Below, one piece after another: positions 52,753 to 59,456 of a stretch of DNA of 64,000 bases. Location of the stretch: the IMG/VR virus record IMGVR_UViG_3300021142_000012, positions 44,266 through 108,265 of that record. One strand, 5' to 3'. Position 1 is the first letter of the stretch, and each line of letters begins with the position of its first letter. A program made the position numbers and the translations under genes. Origin of the DNA: a virus. Under the pieces are notes generated by a model that searched no databases, was not told the origin of the DNA, and saw only the letters and a program-made list of their open reading frames with translations.

Positions 52753-53589
52753 ATGACCGCTAAAGTAAACTACCTAAATAACAAGGATTTACTATCCGAA
52801 ATACACAAGTCAAAAAACTCATATTGTAGCTTTGTTAAGCCAGAATATCACCAATATGATATAATTTTGTCAAGTGTTGATAAAATCAATATACGCACCA
52901 TTGCAGAAGCCAAACGTAATAAAGCCAAACGACTCGGCGATGCAGAGTACGCTAGCCGTAAAAAGGCTGGAGAAAAAGTTAAACAAGCAGACTGCGAAGT
53001 CGACTATAAAAAGATTCAAAAGCAAGAGTTAATTTTTAGAGTAATGGGCTTTGATCATATTCCTTTAAACAAAACTCGTAAGAAAAATCCAAAGACTCTA
53101 GCCGATCATCGTGATAAAGTTAACTTTCCACCATTCCAACACTACAAGTTCAACGATGCAGATGAATTAGAATGTGTTGGTAGAAGTCATTGGAAGGGTT
53201 CTTTAGAAAAGGGTAAGTTTAATAAAGATCACGGACAAATCACAGATACCTTAGCACGCATGATGTTAAAATTGTGTGAACGTTATGCTACCCGCGGAAA
53301 TGTACGTGGCTATACTTACAACGACGAAATGAAAGGACAAGCTATTCTACAGCTAACACAGATAGGACTACAATTTGATGAATCAAAGTCGGACAATCCT
53401 TTTGCATATTTTACTGCGGCGGTTACTAATAGCTTTGTTCGTGTTATTAATATTGAAAAGCGAAACCAGAATATTCGCGATGATATTTTAGAAATTAACG
53501 GTATGAATCCAAGTTATTCAAGGACAGGTGCCGGAGAACACGAAGCCGCTATGAAACGTAACGCAGATACATCAAGCAGTGAGGAATAA
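52753..53589 (+). CDS. 55: Late transcription sigma factor gp55
   Basis: The 278-residue protein is a T4 gp55-type sigma factor that directs host RNA polymerase to late promoters. The diagnostic region lies in the C-terminal half: ITDTLARMMLKLCERYATRG, YNDEMKGQAILQLTQIGLQF, NPFAYFTAAVTNSFVRVI and NIEKRNQNIRDDILE, corresponding to sigma region 2. The N-terminal 100 residues are basic. It is longer than T4 gp55 (185), as in cyanophage homologs. An AGGA site lies 7 bases before ATG. It is first in an operon with gp47 and gp46, and its product presumably recognises the ATAAATA motifs listed here. Confidence 0.9.
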   Translation: MTAKVNYLNNKDLLSEIHKSKNSYCSFVKPEYHQYDIILSSVDKINIRTIAEAKRNKAKRLGDAEYASRKKAGEKVKQADCEVDYKKIQKQELIFRVMGFDHIPLNKTRKKNPKTLADHRDKVNFPPFQHYKFNDADELECVGRSHWKGSLEKGKFNKDHGQITDTLARMMLKLCERYATRGNVRGYTYNDEMKGQAILQLTQIGLQFDESKSDNPFAYFTAAVTNSFVRVINIEKRNQNIRDDILEINGMNPSYSRTGAGEHEAAMKRNADTSSSEE

Positions 53590-54602
53590 TGTCGAATTTA
53601 TTTAAAAAAGTAGCTTGTTTCACAGACATTCACTTTGGCCTAAAGTCTAATAGCTCTGTCCATAACCAAGACTGTGAAGATTTTGTAGATTGGTACATTG
53701 CCAAGGCAAAGGAGGAAGGCTGTGATACAGGTATATTCATGGGAGATTGGCATCATAACCGCAATAGTCTTAATATCACAACTATGGATTATAGTCTTCG
53801 GGCGTTGGAAAAGTTGGGACAAGCGTTTGATAATTTCTACTTTTTTCCTGGCAATCATGATCTATACTATAAAGACAAGCGAGATATTCATAGTGTTGAA
53901 TTCGGGAAGTACATTCCCGGGATAACTGTAGTTCACGAACCAGTGACTATCGGTGATGTTACTATGTGTCCTTGGTTAGTAGGTGACGAATGGCGATCAA
54001 TTGGTAAAAAAGGTGGCAAATACATATTTGGACACTTTGAATTACCTAGCTTCTTTATGAATGCCATGGTACAGATGCCGGACCACGGTGAGATACAACT
54101 AGATAGTTTTCAGAATTATGAGCTAGGATTTAGCGGACACTTCCATAAACGTCAGCAACAACGGAATATGATCTATATTGGCAATGCATTTCCGCACAAC
54201 TACGCAGATGCATGGGATGATGATCGCGGTATGATGATACTAGAGTGGGGAGGACAGCCTGAATATCATAGTTGGCCTGCTCAACCTACATTCCGTACTA
54301 CAAAATTAAGCGAATTGATTGATCGTGCAGATGAAATTATCTTGCCCAAGCAACATTTACGTGTTACACTAGACATTGACATCAGCTTTGAAGAAGCTAG
54401 TTTTATTAAAGAAAAGTTTATCGGCGATTATGATATACGTGAACTTACTTTAATTGCAGAAAAGAAACAAATAGAAATTAATACAGACATTGATATTCAA
54501 GCATTTGAATCAGTAGATCAAATTGTTAGCAATCAACTAGTTAGTATTGAAAGCGATACTTACGACAAAAATACATTACTAGCAATTTATAACAATCTAT
54601 GA
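53589..54602 (+). CDS. 47: Recombination endonuclease subunit gp47 (SbcD/Mre11-like)
   Basis: The 337-residue protein is a calcineurin-like metallophosphoesterase with all metal-site motifs: DIH (13-15), GDWHH (52-56), GNHD (88-91) and GHFH (183-186). With gp46 it forms the nuclease that resects DNA ends and degrades host DNA in T4-type recombination-dependent replication. ATG overlaps the gp55 stop by one base, and its own stop overlaps gp46 by 4 bases. Confidence 0.95.
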   Translation: MSNLFKKVACFTDIHFGLKSNSSVHNQDCEDFVDWYIAKAKEEGCDTGIFMGDWHHNRNSLNITTMDYSLRALEKLGQAFDNFYFFPGNHDLYYKDKRDIHSVEFGKYIPGITVVHEPVTIGDVTMCPWLVGDEWRSIGKKGGKYIFGHFELPSFFMNAMVQMPDHGEIQLDSFQNYELGFSGHFHKRQQQRNMIYIGNAFPHNYADAWDDDRGMMILEWGGQPEYHSWPAQPTFRTTKLSELIDRADEIILPKQHLRVTLDIDISFEEASFIKEKFIGDYDIRELTLIAEKKQIEINTDIDIQAFESVDQIVSNQLVSIESDTYDKNTLLAIYNNL

Positions 54603-56380
54603 GTATAAATCTTAAAGAATTAACAGTAAAAAACTTCATGAGTGTGGGTAATCAAACTCAAGGAGTTAACTTTGCCCAAGAAAATCTTACACTAGTACTA
54701 GGTGAAAACTTAGATCAGGGCGGTGATGACAGCGGTTCACGCAATGGTACGGGTAAAACAACTATTGTTAATGCTCTAAGCTACGCATTATATGGTATAG
54801 CACTTACTAATATCAAACGCGATAACTTAATTAATAAGATTAACAATAAGAATATGCTAGTTACTCTAGCATTTGAAAAGGATGGCAACAGCTATCGTAT
54901 TGAACGTGGACGTAAACCTAACATTTTAAAGTTTTATGTTAACGATCAAGAGCAAGAAACAGATGAAACAGATGATGCTCAAGGCGATATGCGTGAAACG
55001 CAAAAGGATCTAGACGACTTACTAGGTATGAGTCATGATATGTTCAAGCATATCGTAGCATTGAATACCTATACAGAACCATTCTTAAGCATGAGAGCTA
55101 GCGATCAGCGAGTAATCATTGAACAGCTACTAGGTATTACACTATTATCAGAAAAAGCAGAAGCTCTTAAAGAACTAGTTAAACAAACTAAAGATGCTAT
55201 CTATCAAGCTAACGCAGATATTGAAGCTGCCAAGAAATCAAATGAAGGTATTCAAAAGAGTATCGACAGTTTAACTACCAAGCAGAGTGCTTGGAAATTA
55301 CAACAGAATGCAGATGTTGAAAAAATAGGCAGGGCTATCGTAGAATTGGAAAGCGTAGATATCGATGCTGAGCTTGCGAAGCATGCGGAGCTAAAAGATT
55401 TTTCGGAGAAGACAGCGAAGCTGCAAAGCCTGAATAAGGAGAGAGCTACGTTAACTAGCGCGATAGCGCAAGCAGAGCGAAGCGTCACGAAGTATGACAG
55501 CGAGCTTATGAAGTTGGCGAATAAGCAGTGCCACGCTTGTGAACAAGAGCTACATGATCACAAACACACTGAGATGGTTGCTTCTGCGGAAGCTCACCTG
55601 GCGGAAGCACGCAAGTACTATGACAAAGTCACCGCTGATCTGGCAAAGATCACTAGTGAAATCGCCCTACTAGGTGAGCAAGGGCCCCGGCCGGAAACCT
55701 ATTATGACACAGTTGAAGCCGCACTCAAGCATCAAAACAATCTAAAACAGCTGGAAACACAAATAACTATCCGTGCAGGCGAAGTAGATCCCTATCAAGA
55801 ACAGATAGACGAGCTTACTCACACTGCTATGCAGCCTATAAGCTGGGATCATGTCAACGATATGACTCTAATGCGTGAGCATCAGGAGTTCTTGCTCAAG
55901 CTGTTAACATCAAAAGATTCGTTTATACGCAAAAAGATCATAGATCAAAACCTAGCTTATTTGAACAATAGATTAACCTATTATCTGGATCGCATGGGCT
56001 TGCCGCACTCTGTTATATTCCAGAACGATCTAACAGTACTGATAACACAGCTAGGGCAAGACTTGGACTTTGATAATCTAAGTCGAGGAGAGCGTAATCG
56101 TCTTATCTTAGGCTTATCGTGGGCATTCCGTGATGTATGGGAGTCACTGTATCAGTCGATCAACTTGTTGTTTGTCGACGAGCTCATAGACAACGGCCTA
56201 GATGCATCAGGTGTCGAGGGCGCACTGGCAGTACTGAAGAAAATGGCTCGTGAACGCAAGAAAAACATATTCTTGATATCGCACAAGGACGAACTAATCG
56301 GCCGTGTTAACAATGTGCTTAAGGTTATCAAAGAAAACGGGTTCACTAGCTATGCTAATGATCTCGAAGTTACCGAATAA
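54599..56380 (+). CDS. 46: Recombination endonuclease subunit gp46 (SbcC/Rad50-like)
   Basis: The 593-residue ATPase has Walker A GSRNGTGKT (46-54), a long central coiled coil with a zinc hook CHAC (311-314), the ABC signature LSRGER (494-499) and Walker B LLFVDE (523-528). It pairs with gp47 in DNA-end processing. Codon usage changes near residue 255: the first half is AT-rich, the second uses many GC-rich codons and contains three GCGAAGC heptamers in about 110 bases. This suggests replacement of the 3' part by recombination, continuing into the downstream genes. Confidence 0.95.
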   Translation: MSINLKELTVKNFMSVGNQTQGVNFAQENLTLVLGENLDQGGDDSGSRNGTGKTTIVNALSYALYGIALTNIKRDNLINKINNKNMLVTLAFEKDGNSYRIERGRKPNILKFYVNDQEQETDETDDAQGDMRETQKDLDDLLGMSHDMFKHIVALNTYTEPFLSMRASDQRVIIEQLLGITLLSEKAEALKELVKQTKDAIYQANADIEAAKKSNEGIQKSIDSLTTKQSAWKLQQNADVEKIGRAIVELESVDIDAELAKHAELKDFSEKTAKLQSLNKERATLTSAIAQAERSVTKYDSELMKLANKQCHACEQELHDHKHTEMVASAEAHLAEARKYYDKVTADLAKITSEIALLGEQGPRPETYYDTVEAALKHQNNLKQLETQITIRAGEVDPYQEQIDELTHTAMQPISWDHVNDMTLMREHQEFLLKLLTSKDSFIRKKIIDQNLAYLNNRLTYYLDRMGLPHSVIFQNDLTVLITQLGQDLDFDNLSRGERNRLILGLSWAFRDVWESLYQSINLLFVDELIDNGLDASGVEGALAVLKKMARERKKNIFLISHKDELIGRVNNVLKVIKENGFTSYANDLEVTE

Positions 56381-56646
56381 TGTATCCACAAGACGAAGAA
56401 CTTCATGCAGAGCTAATGGCAGCGTTTCGTGTCTACTTTGAAGCTAACCAGCGTTGGCTAGCTGAGGGCACTAAACGAGCCTGTATGGACACTCGAGCAG
56501 CTATGAGTGAAATCAGGCGCATCTGTTCAGCTCGCCGCAAGGACTTGATGAAGTGGCGCGAGTGGAAAGATCTAGCATGGGCAGAAAGAAAACGTGAGCG
56601 ACTCGCTCAAAAGGCACAGAAGGCAAAGGTGGATCCTGATAACTAA
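56380..56646 (+). CDS. Small basic helical protein downstream of gp46
   Basis: An 88-residue, Arg/Lys/Ala-rich, almost fully helical protein (ELMAAFRVYFEANQRW, GTKRACMDTRAAMSEIRRIC, SARRKDLMKWREWKD). Its start shares a base with the gp46 stop. I recall similar short basic proteins in many T4-like phages next to recombination genes; histone-like or DNA-binding function is plausible but unproven. Confidence 0.72.
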   Translation: MYPQDEELHAELMAAFRVYFEANQRWLAEGTKRACMDTRAAMSEIRRICSARRKDLMKWREWKDLAWAERKRERLAQKAQKAKVDPDN

Positions 56647-56651
56647 GTTCG

Positions 56652-57086
56652 ATGTCATGGACTTATCAAGATCAACAAGTAGCGGAACTACCAGAAGACT
56701 GTGTGGGCTTCGTCTACATCATTACGAATCGCACCAGCGGACGTATGTACATAGGCAAAAAACTAGCAAAATTCAGTAAAACGACCTACAAGACTGTAAA
56801 GTTGAAGAACGGCACCAAGAAGAAAAAGAAAATCCGCAGCAAAATTGACAGCGATTGGCGTGAATATTATGGTTCAAGCCCGGAACTAAGCAAGGATGTT
56901 GCGCAGTTAGGTCCGGAAAATTTCACCAGGGAAATACTTTTTTACTGTAGAAGTAAGGGAGAATGCTCCTACATTGAGGCTCGTGAACAGTTTAGTCGAC
57001 GTGTCTTGGAATCAAATGACTATTATAACGGTCATATCCAAGTGCGTGTACATGGTTCACACATACGAAAACTCCAAGAAAACTAG
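56652..57086 (+). CDS. GIY-YIG family endonuclease
   Basis: The 144-residue protein has the GIY-YIG core: GFVYIITNRTSGRMYIGKK (19-37), then SDWREYYGSSPELSKDV with the conserved Arg and Tyr, and YIEAREQFSR with the catalytic-type Glu. It resembles small GIY-YIG proteins widespread in T4-like phages, where many are free-standing homing endonucleases (Seg type). It lies 5 bases after the preceding gene and directly before a 500-base structured gene-free region, a location that would fit a mobile element. Confidence 0.85.
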   Translation: MSWTYQDQQVAELPEDCVGFVYIITNRTSGRMYIGKKLAKFSKTTYKTVKLKNGTKKKKKIRSKIDSDWREYYGSSPELSKDVAQLGPENFTREILFYCRSKGECSYIEAREQFSRRVLESNDYYNGHIQVRVHGSHIRKLQEN

Positions 57087-57109
57087 GCATTAAACTACCA
57101 AATATTATG

Positions 57110-57565
57110 GCTATCGCCGGCCTTGTGGGCGCCTTTTAACTGGATCTCGGATCGCAGGGTAAGGAATTTCTGACTGGTAGCAGAGTTATAAATCAGTATC
57201 CTTAACAGGACCTCGACGGAACGTGCCTTTAATCTGTTTGATTTATAAGAGAAAATTTTAAACAGGCTAAAAGAAGGGAGAAAAACCCTACGTTGTTATG
57301 CATGGTAGCGAATGCGTAGCAACCGCCGTCATATAAAGACTTGGCTCGAGGTACAGGATGACCGCCTCTGTAATGCCATACCGCTACTGTGACAATGTGC
57401 AACTCAGATAATGTTGTGTATATTGTTTTGTTTACTTTGCCCGGTCTGGGCAAAGTGTGACTGAACAATCTAGATAATATTTACAGTGCTTCGCACTTTA
57501 CTATAGTCTAAAGATTGAGATTAGTTCGAGCGAAGTGAAGAACAGAAGAACGCAAGTTCTTCTTA
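57110..57565 (+). ncRNA. Candidate large structured noncoding RNA
   Basis: The gap 57087-57586 has no convincing gene. It holds many stems. A long helix pairs 57301-57310 with 57382-57391 (10 bp, two G-U) and continues 57289-57296 with 57392-57399 (8 bp) across a 4-base bulge. Inside are TGGC/GCCA (57342-45/57375-78) and TACAG/CTGTA (57352-56/57368-72). Other hairpins: TAAGGA/TCCTTA (57160-65/57199-204) with CTGA/TCAG inside, 57233-41/57258-66, CTTTGCCC/GGGCAAAG (57435-42/57448-55), AGTGC/GCACT around 57485-97, and AGAAGAAC-GCAA-GTTCTTCT (57544-63) with a GNRA loop. Strand is assumed from the flanking genes. No tRNA, tmRNA or intron core was recognised. Confidence 0.5.
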
Positions 57566-57574
57566 TAAGGCTAG

Positions 57575-57581
57575 ATAAATA
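57575..57581 (+). promoter_or_regulatory. ATAAATA motif 5 bases before a start codon
   Basis: GATAAATATTCGC-ATG: the late-promoter heptamer ends only 5 bases before ATG 57587, and no ribosome-binding site fits in between (an AAGG lies 17 bases upstream). If active, the transcript would be leaderless or nearly so. Confidence 0.45.
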
Positions 57582-57586
57582 TTCGC

Positions 57587-58348
57587 ATGAAAGTCTATGA
57601 AATAATCGCAAATGAAGGAATCTTGGCTAAAGGGCTAGGAGCTCTGAAAGGTCTTGCTAAAAACTCTAAAGGAGTAGCAGCAGCTACATTGCCAGCAGTT
57701 GCCAGTGGTAAAACTGATGTAATGGCTAAGACCAGCAAGTTACTTGGGCTATTTACAACACTAGGTCTTGGACTCAGTGTTAATAGATACTTTCAACATA
57801 TGAAGGCTAACAAACAAGAGTTAGACAGCGGAAGTATCAGCAAAGAAGAATTTGACAGTCGTAGACAAGCTGAAGTAGCAGTCTTAACTGAAAGTATCGT
57901 GGCTACCTTGGCAGCACATACTATTACATTGATAGCACTGGGTCCAATAAGACTTATCCTTGGATTCATTCCGGGAACCAGCGGACTGGTTAGCCTACTG
58001 CATCTCACAGACGAAGCCGCTGGTGCTGCGGTCATTGCGTATCTTAACACTACCAGTGGCCGTGAACTGCTAGCCAAAACTCTAACACTGCCCATTATTG
58101 GTCAAGGTATTGAAACTGTGTTTGGTGCTGGCCCAGAATACATTTATTCACAGCTTGAAGCAGGTATTAGAAGTGCTATCGGTGCTCCACAGAACAAGTA
58201 TGCTCCGGGCAACTATGATAAGTTTAAAAAACCCAGTACCGGAGTAGACAGTACCAGCGGTGACAGTGCTATTACACTACCCAGCAACGATGCCAGTATC
58301 CGAGCAGGATGGCAAGCTGGTTCCGGATTTGCCAAGACTACAGATTAA
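57587..58348 (+). CDS. Putative internal virion protein with hydrophobic segments
   Basis: The 253-residue protein begins MKVYEIIANEGILAKGL, similar in character to the N-terminal capsid-targeting sequences of T4 internal proteins (MKTYQEFIAEA in T4), which are cut after Glu by the prohead protease. A hydrophobic segment lies at 52-64 and a long one at 104-137 (LAAHTITLIALGPIRLILGF), so the protein may enter or cross a membrane. The C-terminus is Ser/Gly/Thr-rich. No family recognised; the role as ejected protein is an inference. Its stop overlaps the convergent frame by 4 bases. Confidence 0.6.
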   Translation: MKVYEIIANEGILAKGLGALKGLAKNSKGVAAATLPAVASGKTDVMAKTSKLLGLFTTLGLGLSVNRYFQHMKANKQELDSGSISKEEFDSRRQAEVAVLTESIVATLAAHTITLIALGPIRLILGFIPGTSGLVSLLHLTDEAAGAAVIAYLNTTSGRELLAKTLTLPIIGQGIETVFGAGPEYIYSQLEAGIRSAIGAPQNKYAPGNYDKFKKPSTGVDSTSGDSAITLPSNDASIRAGWQAGSGFAKTTD

Positions 58349-58578
58349 ACCAAGGGCATTTGAGCAGTCTTGCTGGCTTCTAGATTTTCTTTAATTATTG
58401 CGTACATGGCTTCTCTGTCATCGCTAGAATAGATATGCAGTAGCTCGTGTAGAGTAACACCCCCACGCATGAACCAGCTTATTCTGCTGAGTTCTTCTTT
58501 AAACTGCTTAATTTCTTGTTCTTGCCTAACCAAGTACTCTTCAATTTCTTGGCTCGATAACCTAGTTAGGCGTTGCCG
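58345..58578 (-). CDS. -1 frame extension of gp26 (probable frameshift product)
   Basis: This frame has no good start codon: upstream of an internal TTG at 58533 there is no ATG or GTG, and it stays open through the slippery site in the end of gp26. It encodes 77 residues (QRLTRLSSQEIEEYLVRQEQ, EIKQFKEELSRISWFMRGGV, LHELLHIYSSDDREAMYAII), a helical, charged domain. A -1 shift at 58578-58587 would add it to gp26 residue 271, giving a 348-residue fusion. Alternatively it starts at TTG 58533 with a weak GAAGAG site as a 62-residue protein. Confidence 0.6.
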   Translation of the reverse strand, partial: RQRLTRLSSQEIEEYLVRQEQEIKQFKEELSRISWFMRGGVTLHELLHIYSSDDREAMYAIIKENLEASKTAQMPLV

Positions 58579-59390
58579 AAAAAATTTGATTGATCCAAGA
58601 ATACCGAAACAGTGTCCTCAGCGGAACAGGATTCGCAGATGACCTTGTGGGGCGGTGTGTCCCAGGCCTTTTGATTAGCAACAATCTGATCGCGTATTTT
58701 TAAAAATACATCCTTGTCCGAGTTTTCAAGCCATTCTTTGATCCATTCTTTTTCTGTAACTATACTGGATCCAGCATGTACTGATTCAATACCTGCACAG
58801 TAGATTTCTTTTTGTAGCTCGGCCATTTGTTCAAATAGACCGTTGACAAATTTTTTGCGTTCTTCTTCGTCCTCTATGTCGTTAGCTTGATTCATCTGGC
58901 GCTGCAAGGTAAAGTTTTTTTCAGCAAACTGCGATGATACACGATAGCTTAATGGTCGTATATAGACTTTAAATTGATCAAATACTACTTCGTTATCATA
59001 CTGGCATGTTTTAAAATGATCAATCATAGTGCCAAGATCTAAATCATAATCATTTTCTGTAGAACATTTACTACAGGTATGACCCATGCTGAGCATGTTG
59101 CCATAGGTAGCTATACGGATAGCCGCTAGTATTACTTCTAGATCTAAATTGCTGATTTCCCAAGCATCTTTGATATTAGGACAGCAGCTTTCGATCACTG
59201 TCACTGTACTTTCGCCTGTGATTAAAGCATCAGGAGTCTTAAGCATGATTTCATCCATTCCAGTCATACCAAATACAGGCATGTGATCCGGATCAACTAC
59301 TGATCCTGGCGGATTGTAAATGCCTTTTGAAGGTAAACTAATGTAGATTTTAGGTTGTCTAAAATACTTTTGTAATGGATTTGTGGCCAT
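58566..59390 (-). CDS. 26: Baseplate hub/tail assembly chaperone gp26-like
   Basis: The 274-residue protein fits the T4 gp26 baseplate family: IYISLPSKGIYNPP, FGMTGMDEIMLKTPDALITG and VTVIESCCPNIKDAW, then LDLEVILAAIRIATYGN. Two Cys pairs, CSKC and CESC, could form a zinc ribbon between the ends of the protein. T4 gp26 acts in hub/tape-measure assembly. I chose ATG 59390 because CAGGAG lies 6 bases upstream; the open frame extends 32 codons further but through promoter sequence. The divergent neighbour is the likely tape measure, matching the usual pairing of tape measure with chaperones. Confidence 0.75.
   Translation of the reverse strand: MATNPLQKYFRQPKIYISLPSKGIYNPPGSVVDPDHMPVFGMTGMDEIMLKTPDALITGESTVTVIESCCPNIKDAWEISNLDLEVILAAIRIATYGNMLSMGHTCSKCSTENDYDLDLGTMIDHFKTCQYDNEVVFDQFKVYIRPLSYRVSSQFAEKNFTLQRQMNQANDIEDEEERKKFVNGLFEQMAELQKEIYCAGIESVHAGSSIVTEKEWIKEWLENSDKDVFLKIRDQIVANQKAWDTPPHKVICESCSAEDTVSVFLDQSNFFGNA
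58578..58587 (-). promoter_or_regulatory. Programmed -1 frameshift slippery site
   Basis: In the gp26 frame the codons read TCA AAT TTT TTC GGC. This contains two overlapping canonical X-XXY-YYZ heptamers, A-AAT-TTT and T-TTT-TTC, four codons before the gp26 stop. A slip of one base back at either leads into the open downstream frame. A-AAU-UUU is a proven slippery heptamer in type D retroviruses. A small stem TAAC-TAG-GTTA follows; no strong stimulator is seen. Confidence 0.6.
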
Positions 59391-59402
59391 ATCGGGCTCC
59401 TG

Positions 59403-59409
59403 ATAAATA
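59403..59409 (+). promoter_or_regulatory. Putative late promoter (ATAAATA) toward tape measure
   Basis: TGATAAATATAAC on the plus strand, 47 bases before ATG 59457. A second TATTTAT at 59425 reads on the opposite strand, so two divergent late motifs interlock in the 66-base gap. Confidence 0.5.
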
Positions 59410-59424
59410 TAACTTATACCCGTG

Positions 59425-59431
59425 TATTTAT
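59425..59431 (-). promoter_or_regulatory. Putative late promoter (ATAAATA) toward gp26
   Basis: On the minus strand TATAAATACACG, 34 bases before ATG 59390. This copy matches the full T4 consensus TATAAATA. Confidence 0.62.
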
Positions 59432-59456
59432 ATACGCACTTTTTAAGGAAAAAATA

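Noticed and set aside
57060-57260. Possible tRNA or tmRNA in the gene-free region
   Set aside because: No cloverleaf with a proper T-arm (GGTTCRA) and acceptor stem could be drawn; short D-arm-like GGTAGCAG text is not enough.
57229-57468. Minus-strand frame of 79 codons in the structured gap
   Set aside because: No ribosome-binding site, unusual composition, and it covers most of the long helix and hairpins; the structure explains the sequence better than a gene.
56652-57586. Group I intron with a GIY-YIG endonuclease
   Set aside because: The endonuclease gene is not inside an interrupted gene, both neighbours are complete, and I found no P7/P3 intron core sequences.
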